In this document: positions 10,345 through 19,316 of the stretch, in pieces | Layout of the letters: every line of letters begins with the position of its first letter | Numbering within the stretch: position 1 is the first letter of the stretch | NCBI RefSeq assembly: GCF_900129665.1 | Contig: NZ_FQWL01000005.1 | Span: forward strand, 1-64,000 | Length of the DNA stretch: 64,000 nt | Source of the DNA: Flagellimonas flava | Lineage (GTDB): Bacteria; Bacteroidota; Bacteroidia; Flavobacteriales; Flavobacteriaceae | Direction of reading: 5' to 3' | Notes under the pieces: model-generated | What the model was told of the DNA's origin: nothing | Database searches by the model: none | The model's input: only the letters and a program-made list of their open reading frames with translations | Program-made: the position numbers and the translations under genes

Positions 10345-10367
10345 AACCTGACCTTATTTTCTGGGGA

Positions 10368-10595
10368 ATGACTATCAAAAAAATTATTATCGCCCCTTTT
10401 GTGTTGCTGGTCCGACTCTATCAACTGCTTATTTCCCCTTTAACACCGGCTACGTGCCGCTACTCTCCCACTTGCTCCGCTTATACCTTGGAAGCGCTTA
10501 AAAAGCATGGACTCTTTAAGGGAGGATGGTTATCCATCAAGCGAATTTTTAGCTGTCATCCATGGGGTGGTAAGGGTTATGACCCTGTCCCCTGA
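10368..10595 (+). CDS. yidD: YidD family membrane-protein insertion efficiency factor
   Basis: This 75-residue protein carries the family hallmarks [24 protein letters not shown], with both conserved Cys, and [12 protein letters not shown] at the C-terminus. The N-terminal amphipathic helix should lie on the inner membrane near YidC. A purine run, GGGGA, directly precedes the ATG. It sits 23 bases after cysS. Confidence 0.93.
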   Translation: MTIKKIIIAPFVLLVRLYQLLISPLTPATCRYSPTCSAYTLEALKKHGLFKGGWLSIKRIFSCHPWGGKGYDPVP

Positions 10596-10724
10596 AGAAG
10601 TTTGAGAATAAGATTCAAGGAGAATGGTTTTGCGAAATTTAAATCACCTTTTTTATCCCAAATCTAACATTCAAAAGCGCAGCGGTCTAACTTCTTTAAG
10701 TATCTTAGTCCAAAATTTTACCAT

Positions 10725-11660
10725 ATGTATTTCCTAGGCTTTACATGGAATCCAGATGACACTTTACTTCAACTTGGCTTTATCCAATTAAAATATTACA
10801 ACCTGCTTTGGATAGCCGCCTTTGTCGCTGGTTGGTACATTATTAAGCGCATCTTCCTGAGCGAGAAAAAAACCATGCAACAGGTGGATTCACTTTTTAT
10901 TTACGGCATTGTTTCCATAATGCTGGGCGCACGGCTGGGACATGTATTGTTTTACCAAAGTGAACTTTTTTGGGAGGACCCCCTGTCTATTTTATTGCCA
11001 ATCAGTACGGTACCGGAATTTAAGTTTACCGGTTTTGCTGGCTTAGCGAGTCATGGTGCTACTATAGCCGCAATTATTGGGGTTTGGCTGTATTGCAGAA
11101 AGTGGAAGGACATTAATATGTTGTGGCTGCTGGATCGCATGGTGGTCCCCTCGGCCATAGGCGCATGTTTTGTACGCTTGGGCAACTTCTTTAACTCAGA
11201 AATCAATGGTAAAGTGGTGGACCAATCGTTTGCCCTGGCCACCAAATTTGTTAGGGATTCTGATGACATGCCCGCTTACAAAGCGATGTCATTGACCCAG
11301 GAAAAAACGGCCAGTGCAGCCTATAAGGCGCTGGAAAACAATCCACAATATGCTGAAATTTTGGAGGCCATTCCATACCGACATCCTGCTCAACTATATG
11401 AAGCAGTGGCCTACGCCCTAGTTTTTGTACTGCTCTATTTCCTGTATTGGAAAACCGACAAGAAAAACAAAACAGGGTTTCTGTTCGGGGTATTCATGAT
11501 ATGTCTTTGGACCATTCGATTTATTGTAGAGTTTTTCAAAAAGAGCCAAGGTGGGTTTGAAGAGTCTTGGGGCCTAATGACCACCGGCCAGTGGTTGAGT
11601 ATACCCATGATTTTGATCGGACTTTACTTTATGTTCAAACCTTCAAAGAATAAAGCATAA
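10725..11660 (+). CDS. lgt: Prolipoprotein diacylglyceryl transferase
   Basis: This inner-membrane enzyme moves diacylglyceryl from phosphatidylglycerol to the lipobox Cys of prolipoproteins. Its 311 residues show about seven hydrophobic segments and the conserved pieces GARLGHVLFYQ, GLASHGATIAAI, and the Lgt signature around CFVRLGNFFNSEINGK. HPAQLYEAVAYA is near the C-terminus. A middle insertion (about residues 168-215) is common in Bacteroidota forms. TATCTTAG at 10701 is one base away from a -7 consensus and may be its own promoter. Many lipoproteins in this window are its substrates. Confidence 0.96.
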   Translation: MYFLGFTWNPDDTLLQLGFIQLKYYNLLWIAAFVAGWYIIKRIFLSEKKTMQQVDSLFIYGIVSIMLGARLGHVLFYQSELFWEDPLSILLPISTVPEFKFTGFAGLASHGATIAAIIGVWLYCRKWKDINMLWLLDRMVVPSAIGACFVRLGNFFNSEINGKVVDQSFALATKFVRDSDDMPAYKAMSLTQEKTASAAYKALENNPQYAEILEAIPYRHPAQLYEAVAYALVFVLLYFLYWKTDKKNKTGFLFGVFMICLWTIRFIVEFFKKSQGGFEESWGLMTTGQWLSIPMILIGLYFMFKPSKNKA

Positions 11661-11671
11661 ATCATCTCACA

Positions 11672-12154
11672 ATGCGGAACATCATAAAGGTCTTAATGGT
11701 TGGTGCTGGTGTACTTTTCCTAGTCAACTGCAAAACGGAGGGAAAACGTGAAATCAAAACAGAGGTCATCAGCTTCACCAAGGAAGGGGAGCTTGAAATC
11801 ACTCGTGACGGAGATAGTTTGGTGCAATTGGATATTGAAATTGCCGAAACCGACTATGAAACGCAAACCGGCTTAATGTACCGCAATGAAATGGAGGACA
11901 GACAAGGGATGTTGTTTATTTTTCCTGATGTCACTATGCATTCGTTTTACATGAAGAACACAGAAATTCCTCTGGATATCATCTATATCGATGAAAATCT
12001 TAAAATTGCCAGCTTTCAAAAAAATGCCAGACCCTTTGATGAAACTGGCCTTTCCTCCCAGGTTCCCGCAAAATATGTCCTTGAAGTTAAAGCGGGATTA
12101 TCAGACCAATGGAGTTTGCAAGTGGGAGATGTTGTTTCCTTTAACAGAGATTAA
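11672..12154 (+). CDS. DUF192 domain lipoprotein
   Basis: This 160-residue protein has a lipobox ending LVNC (Cys20), so it is probably anchored in the envelope. Residues about 45-155 form the DUF192 domain: LDIEIAETDYETQTGLMYRNEMEDRQGMLFIFPD, then HSFYMKNTEIPLDIIYIDENLKI, and a closing VLEVKAGLSDQWSLQVGD. The biochemical role of DUF192 is not settled. It begins 11 bases after lgt, and the next gene starts directly at its stop codon, indicating an operon. Confidence 0.88.
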   Translation: MRNIIKVLMVGAGVLFLVNCKTEGKREIKTEVISFTKEGELEITRDGDSLVQLDIEIAETDYETQTGLMYRNEMEDRQGMLFIFPDVTMHSFYMKNTEIPLDIIYIDENLKIASFQKNARPFDETGLSSQVPAKYVLEVKAGLSDQWSLQVGDVVSFNRD

Positions 12155-12679
12155 ATGGCAAATTATCTTTTGGACGGGCATGAAACGGAACGCCTGAGTT
12201 TCCGTAAGGTGCAAAGTTCTGATTTTGACATCTGGTTGCCATTTTTCGACAACCCCAAATCCACGCAATTTTGGGATGGACTTCCCGCCGATCCGGCTGA
12301 AGCCTGCCAACAGCAATTCGACCGTATTTTTGAACGCTATGAGCAAGGTCTTGGCGGCATGAATGCTCTGGTCCTTAAATCCACGAATGAACTTGTTGGT
12401 ATTTGTGGGCTTTTGGTTCAAGAGGTGGACGGTATAAAAGAATTGGAAATCGGATATTCAGTACTCCCTAAATTTTGGCTAAAAGGTTTTGCTTTTGAGG
12501 CAGCGGACAAGTGTAAAAAAGAAGCTTTTAAAAACAATTGGAGCTCTTCCCTGATCTCCATAATTCACGTGGACAACATCCCGTCCCAAAAGGTTGCCAA
12601 AAAAAATGGGATGTATTTGGACAAAACCACAAGCTATAAGGACAATCCCGTCCATATCTTTAGGGTAAATCGCGGATAA
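12155..12679 (+). CDS. GNAT family N-acetyltransferase (RimJ/RimL-like)
   Basis: This 174-residue protein starts with the typical acyl-CoA-dependent GNAT opening TERLSFRKVQSSDFDIWLPFF. It also has LVGICGLLVQEVDGIKELEIGYSVLPKFWLKGFAFEA and ISIIHVDNIPSQKVAKKNGM. It is therefore a RimJ/RimL-type acetyltransferase, and its substrate is unknown. Its ATG follows the TAA of the DUF192 gene with no gap, suggesting translational coupling. Confidence 0.88.
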   Translation: MANYLLDGHETERLSFRKVQSSDFDIWLPFFDNPKSTQFWDGLPADPAEACQQQFDRIFERYEQGLGGMNALVLKSTNELVGICGLLVQEVDGIKELEIGYSVLPKFWLKGFAFEAADKCKKEAFKNNWSSSLISIIHVDNIPSQKVAKKNGMYLDKTTSYKDNPVHIFRVNRG

Positions 12680-12707
12680 TTTCTAATTTGATGGACCTAA
12701 TTCCGGT

Positions 12708-13958
12708 ATGAGACAGCCAAAAAACTATGCCATCCTGGCCCCGAACAATGCTAGCACCCAAAAGTTGGTCAAAAACCTTTTAAAGGGTCATCCCATCGAA
12801 GGGTTTGAAGCATTAACTTCAAAAAATGGGTTACTGTTCTCCCGTTCCGAGATCAATCGGTATATGGACGAAGAGGAACGGCACGATATCAAAGTGTTGA
12901 CCAAGAATACCTCCCAATCCCTCAAATCCATGAGCAGCGGGGAACAAAAGAAAGCCCTGCTTGCTCATTTAATGTCCCAACAACCAGATTTTTTAGTCCT
13001 TGTCAATCCCTTCGATAATTTGGATATCGCCACCCAGGAACAACTAAGGAAGCAGCTTACTTCCATTTCGGAATCAACTTCACTGGTACAGGTGGTAAGT
13101 AGATTGGAAGATATTTTGCCCATCACTTCTGATTTTTTTAGCTTATCCAATATCTGTTTAAAGGCATATACCAGTGCCAAAGAATTCAGGGAAGCGCATG
13201 CTTTGGATAACAACCCTTTTCAGGGTTCCATCCCGCCTCCCCTTGTAAATGGTTCGCTTAGGTTAAATAACCTAGTCTCGTTCAAAGGTGTTTCTGTAAG
13301 TTTTGATGGTCGCCAGGTTTTAGATCAAATTGATTGGGAGATCAAACAGGGGGAATTTTGGCAACTGGTGGGCCCCAACGGAAGTGGTAAGACTACGTTG
13401 CTATCCATGATTACAGGGGACAACCATAAAGGGTACGGGCAAGATTTGACCCTCTTTGGCCAAAAAAAGGGAAGTGGGGAGAGTGTTTGGGACCACAAAA
13501 GAAAAATTGGCTATTTCACACCCTCCATGACGGATAAGTTTAGAGGTTACCATAGTGTTGAAAACATGGTCGTTTCTGGTTTCCATGATTCGGTAGGACT
13601 CTATATCCAACCCTCGGATCAAGAAAAAAGAGTGGCAAACCAATGGATCGACCTGTTGGGATTAAAAGCCAAAGCGAATGCCCAGTTCTTTGAGCTTTCC
13701 CAAGGAGAAAGGCGATTGGTCATGACCGCTAGGGCCATGGTGAAGCATCCGCCCTTACTTATATTGGACGAACCCACCGCTGGCCTTGACGACATCAATG
13801 CCTTACTGTTCATTTCGTTGGTGAACAAAATAGCCCAAGAAAGCGACACAGCCATTGTTTTTGTTTCGCATCGGAAGGAACCCCAGTTAAAACCAAAGTA
13901 TGTTTTTGAACTTATTATGACAGAAAGTGGGTCAAAAGGCGTTGTCAAAACAATGTAA
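12708..13958 (+). CDS. ModF-like double ATPase of the ABC class, N-terminal half degenerate
   Basis: This 416-residue protein has two fused ABC ATPase domains and no membrane segment, like ModF/PhrA-type proteins. The C-terminal domain is complete: Walker A GPNGSGKTT (about 222-230), signature LSQGERR (about 331), and Walker B LLILDEPTAGLD (about 350). The N-terminal domain is altered. Its Walker A position reads APNNASTQK, the signature reads MSSGEQKK, and the Walker B position reads LVLVNPFDNLD without the usual DE. Only one site is therefore expected to hydrolyse ATP. The role is unknown. No transporter permease gene is nearby. Confidence 0.85.
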   Translation: MRQPKNYAILAPNNASTQKLVKNLLKGHPIEGFEALTSKNGLLFSRSEINRYMDEEERHDIKVLTKNTSQSLKSMSSGEQKKALLAHLMSQQPDFLVLVNPFDNLDIATQEQLRKQLTSISESTSLVQVVSRLEDILPITSDFFSLSNICLKAYTSAKEFREAHALDNNPFQGSIPPPLVNGSLRLNNLVSFKGVSVSFDGRQVLDQIDWEIKQGEFWQLVGPNGSGKTTLLSMITGDNHKGYGQDLTLFGQKKGSGESVWDHKRKIGYFTPSMTDKFRGYHSVENMVVSGFHDSVGLYIQPSDQEKRVANQWIDLLGLKAKANAQFFELSQGERRLVMTARAMVKHPPLLILDEPTAGLDDINALLFISLVNKIAQESDTAIVFVSHRKEPQLKPKYVFELIMTESGSKGVVKTM

Positions 13959-13959
13959 C

Positions 13960-14499
13960 ATGAAGAAACAAGAAATAATGCGCCTACTGGTAGAGAATCA
14001 TCAGACCTTTACCACAACTCTAAATGCATTGTCGGATGAAGATTTTATTCGAAGACCTGGAACAAAATGGACAGCAGGACAGCAATTGGACCATATTCTA
14101 AAATCCGTTGTTCCGGTAGCCAAAGCATTCCATTCTCCCTTGGAAGTACTTGAATCCAAATTTGGACTCTCGGAAAAACCAAGTCGGAGCTATCCGCAAC
14201 TTGTAGATGATTATCTATTGGTCTTACAGAAACTCAAGGATTTTGTCTTACCGGAACGTTTTGTACCCCATCCTATATCTGCAGAAAACAAGTCCACTAA
14301 ACTCGAAGAGCTAAATCGAACCATATCCCTCCTAAATAAAGGACTACAACATTTTGAAGAGGAAACCTTGGACACCCACTCTATTTTTCATCCGGCAATG
14401 GGGAAACTCTCTTTACGGGAAATTCTTTATTTTACCATCTACCATGTTAACCACCACGAAAAGCAAATCCAGAAGAATCTAAATGACCATCCCGTATGA
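13960..14499 (+). CDS. DinB family protein (putative metal-binding four-helix bundle)
   Basis: I start it at the ATG at 13960, one base after the ABC-ATPase stop. An in-frame ATG at 13927 would overlap that gene. The 179 residues fit the DinB/YfiT-like fold, with FIRRPGTKWTAGQQLDHILKSV near the N-terminus and ILYFTIYHVNHHEKQI near the C-terminus. The histidines in DHILK and HVNHHEKQ are the expected metal ligands. Members include thiol-dependent transferases, but the substrate is unknown. Its stop overlaps the next start (ATGA). Confidence 0.85.
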   Translation: MKKQEIMRLLVENHQTFTTTLNALSDEDFIRRPGTKWTAGQQLDHILKSVVPVAKAFHSPLEVLESKFGLSEKPSRSYPQLVDDYLLVLQKLKDFVLPERFVPHPISAENKSTKLEELNRTISLLNKGLQHFEEETLDTHSIFHPAMGKLSLREILYFTIYHVNHHEKQIQKNLNDHPV

Positions 14500-15014
14500 T
14501 CCAACTCAAACAGGCAACTCATGAAGATGCTGCGCATATCGCCCTTTTGGCCAGGTTCACTTTTACGGAAACGTTTGGACACTATTTTCGGGATAGGTCT
14601 GATTTGGAAACATACCTAAATCAAACCTTCAATGTGCCCAAGCTTCAAGACAGCCTTAAAAAGTCCAACAACTTGTTTTGGTTGGCCTATATTGATCAAC
14701 TTCCGGTAGGCTATTCCAAACTAAAATTGGATTCCCCTACCCCATTTCTTCAGTCCGATTCCATATGCCAGTTGCAAAAAATATACGTGCTGAAGGACTT
14801 TCTTTCCCACAAAGTGGGCCTGCCATTACAAAATGCCATACTGGAACATGCGGTGAAAAAAGGCATTAAAAACATTTGGCTTTCGGTACTGAAAGAAAAT
14901 GCCAGGGCCATACGGTTTTACGAAAAAAATGGGTTCAACATTTTGGGCGATCATGATTTTCAGATTGGAAAAGAACATTTTGAGTTTCTGGCCATGGCCA
15001 AGAATTTGTATTAA
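14496..15014 (+). CDS. GNAT family N-acetyltransferase
   Basis: This 172-residue protein has the GNAT core: IYVLKDFLSHKVGLPLQNAILEHAVKKGIKNIWLSVLKENARAIRFYEKNGF, including the acetyl-CoA loop region and the family-typical N-x-RAIRFYEKNGF. The N-terminus (QATHEDAAHIALLARFTFTETFG) resembles the family's first strand and helix. It overlaps the DinB-family gene by four bases (ATGA), which indicates translational coupling. The acceptor substrate is unknown. Confidence 0.88.
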   Translation: MIQLKQATHEDAAHIALLARFTFTETFGHYFRDRSDLETYLNQTFNVPKLQDSLKKSNNLFWLAYIDQLPVGYSKLKLDSPTPFLQSDSICQLQKIYVLKDFLSHKVGLPLQNAILEHAVKKGIKNIWLSVLKENARAIRFYEKNGFNILGDHDFQIGKEHFEFLAMAKNLY

Positions 15015-15024
15015 CTTTAAGTCG

Positions 15025-15348
15025 ATGCGAGAAGAAGTTTTAAAAATATACGATGAAGTCGTTTCCAAAAACCCAAACTTTGAACGAAAGGGCAAGACCA
15101 TGCCCTATACCTCCGCCAACGGACATATGTTTTCGCTATTGAACAAAGCTGGGGAACTGGGTATTCGACTTTCCAAGGAGGATACCGCAGAATTTGATAC
15201 GGCTTACGGTGCCCAATCCTTTCACTCCTACGGAGCTACCATGCGGGGTTACGTATTGATTCCCGAAGCACTTTTAGAGAACCAGAAGGAACTAGGCAAC
15301 TACCTGCAAAAAGGTTATGATTACGTAATGTCACTTCCTCCCAAATAA
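15025..15348 (+). CDS. Small protein resembling the TfoX N-terminal domain
   Basis: I start it at the ATG at 15025 (107 residues), 10 bases after the GNAT stop. A longer reading from 14899 would lie inside the GNAT gene. The pattern GKTMPYTSANGHMFSLLNK, then GIRLSKEDTAEFD, FHSYGATMRGYVLIPE and ELGNYLQKGYDYVMSLPPK follows the TfoX/Sxy N-terminal fold. The assignment comes from pattern memory only. No C-terminal TfoX domain is present. Confidence 0.65.
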   Translation: MREEVLKIYDEVVSKNPNFERKGKTMPYTSANGHMFSLLNKAGELGIRLSKEDTAEFDTAYGAQSFHSYGATMRGYVLIPEALLENQKELGNYLQKGYDYVMSLPPK

Positions 15349-15359
15349 GGAATTCATTC

Positions 15360-16136
15360 ATGGGGTTTTACGATTTGCCCAAGGAGGAACGCCAGCTTTT
15401 GGTAGAAACCATTGACCATGCTATTTGGGATGGTTTCAAGGAGAAAAATCCGGCTTTGGTCCTTCCCTACTTTTCGGATGAAGACACCTATATCCGTAAA
15501 ACGGCGTACCTAGCAGTTGGTAAAATTCAAAAAAAGGGACTCTTGGATATAGATACCATCGTTCCCTTTCTGAACCAACTTCTTATCTCTAATTCTGAAA
15601 AAGTTAGACAGACCGTGGTGAATGCAGCGGGTGAGATAGGAAAGAGCCATTTCCAGGAAGTAGTACACTTTTTTGACCAATCGCTTTTCGATACGCACCA
15701 CTCGGTGAGAAATGCAGTAATTGGTTCCATTAAAAAAATGGGAGAGAAGAACCCTAGACCTGTTTTAAAATGGGCCGAAGGATACCTTATGCATCCCGAT
15801 AAAGAAATTCGCCGTGAAATTTGCCATGGCATAGAACTAAGGGGGCGTACCCACCCAGAAGACACTTTACCTCTCCTCCGCAAACTCCAACATGATGAAA
15901 CTGCAAGAGTACGCAATACCCTAGTGCACGTACTTGGACAGATCGCTTACAAAAAGGGTTGTCTGCCAACGGTAATTACCGATTTAAACTCCTGGGAAAA
16001 TAAAATACTTGTCCAAAAAGTGTTGGACGAGATTGTGGATGTGCATCATCGGTATAAAAACTTCGCAGCTTTATCACAGGCTGAGGCGATTGCCTATATC
16101 GACAAACATTATATAGAAACTAAAAAAGCCATCTGA
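15360..16136 (+). CDS. HEAT-repeat protein (AlkD-like)
   Basis: This 258-residue protein is built of helical HEAT repeats. Successive units read EDTYIRKTAYLAVGKI, SEKVRQTVVNAAGEI, HHSVRNAVIGSIKKM, DKEIRREICHGIELRG and TARVRNTLVHVLGQI. Such folds occur in DNA alkylation repair (AlkD-like) and in scaffold proteins. No catalytic assignment can be made. It is the last gene of the run from folE and is followed by a strong terminator that overlaps its stop codon. Confidence 0.8.
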   Translation: MGFYDLPKEERQLLVETIDHAIWDGFKEKNPALVLPYFSDEDTYIRKTAYLAVGKIQKKGLLDIDTIVPFLNQLLISNSEKVRQTVVNAAGEIGKSHFQEVVHFFDQSLFDTHHSVRNAVIGSIKKMGEKNPRPVLKWAEGYLMHPDKEIRREICHGIELRGRTHPEDTLPLLRKLQHDETARVRNTLVHVLGQIAYKKGCLPTVITDLNSWENKILVQKVLDEIVDVHHRYKNFAALSQAEAIAYIDKHYIETKKAI

Positions 16137-16154
16137 AATCAGATGGCTTTTTTA
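16122..16154. terminator. Bidirectional terminator between the HEAT gene and secDF
   Basis: The arms AAAAAAGCCATCTGA and TCAGATGGCTTTTTT form a symmetric hairpin with A and T tracts on both sides. It can end the rightward HEAT transcript and the leftward secDF transcript. It begins inside the HEAT gene's last codons. Confidence 0.9.
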
Positions 16155-16172
16155 ATGCTTAAGGTCCTACCT

Positions 16173-19139
16173 TTATTCGTTGGCGGAACCAATTTTTTTC
16201 TTCAATGCATCGAACATGATCGGAGTCGCAATAAATACCGAAGAATAGGTACCCACCAAAACACCGATTATCATGGCGAACATAAATCCTCTAAGACTTT
16301 CTCCACCAAAAACAAAGATGGCCAAAAGTACGATCAAAGTCGTTAATGAGGTGTTCAATGTACGGCTCAAGGTACTGTTCAAGGCCTGATTGATATTTTG
16401 GCCGTTATTCCATCCCTTCAGTCCAACAATTTCCCGAATCCGGTCAAAAACTACCACCGTATCGTTCAGGGAGTAACCAATAACCGTTAGGATTGCCGCA
16501 ATAAAAGCTTGATCGATTTCCATGTTAAATGGCATAATCTTGCCTGTAAGGGAGAAGATACCCAATACGATCATCACATCGTGGAAAACCGCCACAACGG
16601 CCCCCAAAGAGAACTGCCACTTTCTAAATCGCAATAAAATATAAAGGAACACAACAGCCAACGAGCCAATAATGGCCAAGAAAGCGTTGTTCTTGATATC
16701 ATCCGCAATAGTAGGTCCCACTTTAACCGATTGAAGGATTCCTATGGATTTTTCGGAAGCCCCAACAGTAAAGTCTTCAAAAGAAGTGCCATCTGGCAAG
16801 TATTTCTGAAGCGAGGTATACAGTTTATCCTGAATCTCATTATCCACCTCGATTCCTTCTACATCCACTTTATAGGGCGTGGTAATCTTAATCTGATTGG
16901 CCTCACCAAAGGTTTTTACGTTGGTACCACTACCAAACACTGTGTTCAATTCTGATGCAATTTCTGAAGGATTCACAGCCTTCTCAAATCGTACCTGATA
17001 GGAACGTCCCCCAACAAAATCAACACCTTGTTGCAATCCAGCAGTGAATAGGGAGAACAAACCAATTCCAACCAAGATAAATGATACTATGTAGGCAATT
17101 TTTCGCTTGCCCAAGAAATTGATACTAATGTTTCTAAACAGGTTCTTGGTCAACGGTGTTGAGAATTCCAAGCTCCTTCCTTTTTTGGCGATATAGGAAT
17201 CCACCATCAAACGGGTTATGAAAATGGCCGTGAACAAGGAAGTTACAATACCGATCAAAAGGGTGGTAGCAAATCCTTTAATTGGACCTGAACCAAAAAT
17301 GAATAGGATAATTGCGGTAAGTCCTGTTGTTATGTTGGCATCCAAAATGGAGGAAAGTGCATTGCTAAATCCATCGGCCACCGCCTGTGCCTTACCTTTT
17401 CCGCGCGCCAGTTCCTCTTTAATACGTTCAAATATCAGCACGTTGGCATCCACAGACATACCTATGGTCAAAACGATACCCGCAATACCAGGTAAGGTCA
17501 ATACTGCTCCAAGGCTGGTCAACACTCCGAAAATCAAAAGGATGTTTAGGATCAATGCGATATCCGCGAAAATCCCGGCTTTACCATAATAGAATATCAT
17601 CCATAGCAATACAAATGCCATGGCAATCAAGAAGGACATAAAACCGCTATCGATGGCTTCTTGACCCAAAGAAGGCCCAACCACCTCTGACTGGATAATT
17701 TCAGCTGAAGCAGGTAATTTACCAGCTCGCAGCACGTTTGCGATATCCTTGGTCTCATTCACCGTAAACGTTCCTGTTATTTCCGAACGTCCACCGGAGA
17801 TAGGTCCAGAGGAAACCCCAGGGGCAGTATACACTTTGTTATCCAGCACAATGGCGATACCCGTCTGGTTATTGAACGCATCACCTGTTAGTTTTTCCCA
17901 TTCTTTTGCACCTCTGGTGTTCATGGTCATGCTCACCGCAGGTTTGTTGTACTGATCAAATGTATCCTGTGCATCAGAAACAACGTCTCCGCTGATTCTT
18001 GGGGTATTGTCCCTATTTGATTTTAGCGCGAACAGTTCGGCTATTTCAGAATCCTTTGCAGGTCTCTCCCATAAGAATTTGGTAAACTGTACATCCGTGG
18101 GCAACAATCTTTTTATTTCCCGCATTCTCAAATATTCACCAACCTCAGCCGTATCGGTAACCAATACTCGGGCAATGGCATGACTGCCAGGGTTTGCAGG
18201 AATAAGTTTGCCCAACAGTGGATTTACCTGTGCTGTAAGATCCAAGGAATCCTGGGCCACATCAGACAGCAGTGAATCAATTTCCGATTCTGGGGTAGCT
18301 TCCTCTTCCGCTTCCTCGGTTTCTGGCTCTAAAATTTCCTTTAGCCTTTCATTTGCGTTGATAAAAAAGGTTCCCAAACTCTGGTTGCTTTGCGGATAGG
18401 TTTCCCAAAACTCAAGTTGTGCAGTACTGGATAGCAACTCTTGTGCCCTGGCAATATCCCTTGCTCCTGGAAGTTCCACCAAAATACGCCCTGAGTTACC
18501 TTCTCTTTGGATATTTGGTTGGGTCACCCCAAAACCATCAATACGCTCACGAAGTACTTCGAAAGCAGAAACAATGGACTCATCAATCTTTGTGCGGATA
18601 ATCGGTTTTACCTGATCATCGGTCATCTGAAAGTTAATGACATCGCTCAAGCCTTTATTTGCAAAAATATCAGGGGAAGCTAATTTGGTGTCGCCCTTAA
18701 TGGCATCAAAGGCATCGAAGAACAGTTCCAAATAGGTATCGGGACTATTTTTTGAAGCATTGTCGGCATCAGCCAAAGCTTTGTTGAAAACTGGATTTTT
18801 GGTATTGTTTGCCAAACCTTTCAAAATATCCTTGACCGATATCTGAAGCGTAACGTTAATACCTCCTTTAAGGTCCAATCCCTTGTTAAGTTCCTTTTTC
18901 TTTGCATCGTCATAGCTAGTAAATCCTAGAACGGGGTTACTGCCAATGGAATCCAAATACGATGCTTCTAAGGCTTCACGCTTAGCCACATAATCTTCCT
19001 CAGCCTCCGAAATCTGGTTGATTGCATACTTTTCTGCATCACCTTCCAACTTACTTGTGATGAAGGTGAAGGAAAGCTGATAGATGCTCACCAAACCAAA
19101 AAGGAGCGCAAAAAGCCTTATAAGTCCTTTATTTTGCAT
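16173..19139 (-). CDS. secDF: Protein translocase subunit SecDF (fused)
   Basis: This 988-residue fusion of SecD and SecF is an inner-membrane RND-type protein that uses the proton gradient to help Sec export. The SecD half shows DLKGGINVTLQ, the periplasmic P1 domain with RIDGFGVTQPNIQREG, and GPSLGQEAIDSG before its membrane block. It then has GMSVDANVLIFERIKEEL. The SecF half has GVDFVGGRSYQVRF, GPTIADDIKNNA and GYSLNDTVVVFDRIRE. An acidic linker (TEEAEEEATPESEIDSL) lies in the P1 region. Fusion of both subunits is normal for Bacteroidota. It has a canonical promoter at 19178-19208. Confidence 0.97.
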   Translation of the reverse strand: MQNKGLIRLFALLFGLVSIYQLSFTFITSKLEGDAEKYAINQISEAEEDYVAKREALEASYLDSIGSNPVLGFTSYDDAKKKELNKGLDLKGGINVTLQISVKDILKGLANNTKNPVFNKALADADNASKNSPDTYLELFFDAFDAIKGDTKLASPDIFANKGLSDVINFQMTDDQVKPIIRTKIDESIVSAFEVLRERIDGFGVTQPNIQREGNSGRILVELPGARDIARAQELLSSTAQLEFWETYPQSNQSLGTFFINANERLKEILEPETEEAEEEATPESEIDSLLSDVAQDSLDLTAQVNPLLGKLIPANPGSHAIARVLVTDTAEVGEYLRMREIKRLLPTDVQFTKFLWERPAKDSEIAELFALKSNRDNTPRISGDVVSDAQDTFDQYNKPAVSMTMNTRGAKEWEKLTGDAFNNQTGIAIVLDNKVYTAPGVSSGPISGGRSEITGTFTVNETKDIANVLRAGKLPASAEIIQSEVVGPSLGQEAIDSGFMSFLIAMAFVLLWMIFYYGKAGIFADIALILNILLIFGVLTSLGAVLTLPGIAGIVLTIGMSVDANVLIFERIKEELARGKGKAQAVADGFSNALSSILDANITTGLTAIILFIFGSGPIKGFATTLLIGIVTSLFTAIFITRLMVDSYIAKKGRSLEFSTPLTKNLFRNISINFLGKRKIAYIVSFILVGIGLFSLFTAGLQQGVDFVGGRSYQVRFEKAVNPSEIASELNTVFGSGTNVKTFGEANQIKITTPYKVDVEGIEVDNEIQDKLYTSLQKYLPDGTSFEDFTVGASEKSIGILQSVKVGPTIADDIKNNAFLAIIGSLAVVFLYILLRFRKWQFSLGAVVAVFHDVMIVLGIFSLTGKIMPFNMEIDQAFIAAILTVIGYSLNDTVVVFDRIREIVGLKGWNNGQNINQALNSTLSRTLNTSLTTLIVLLAIFVFGGESLRGFMFAMIIGVLVGTYSSVFIATPIMFDALKKKIGSANE

Positions 19140-19177
19140 TGATTATTAAATTTTATGATGTTTTCTTAAACAGCGTG

Positions 19178-19208
19178 CAAATATATCATTTCCCACAAGA
19201 TTTGCCAA
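19178..19208 (-). promoter_or_regulatory. Promoter of secDF
   Basis: On the minus strand TTG (19206-19208) is followed after exactly 20 bases by TATATTTG (19178-19185). This fits TTG-N20-TAnnTTTG and lies 38 bases upstream of the secDF start. Confidence 0.75.
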
Positions 19209-19258
19209 TAGAATTTAGGGGAATTGCAAGGGAGTTGGGCAGTTCTCATGTTAAAACA

Positions 19259-19298
19259 AAAATGCCATTTCAAACCAACAGGCTCGAAATGGCATTTT
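19259..19298 (-). terminator. Intrinsic terminator after mdh
   Basis: The arms AAAATGCCATTT (19259-19270) and AAATGGCATTTT (19287-19298) form a 12-bp stem with a 16-base loop. It lies 18 bases downstream of mdh, with a T-rich run on the minus strand. Confidence 0.85.
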
Positions 19299-19316
19299 CT
19301 ATTTTGAAAGCTGCGT

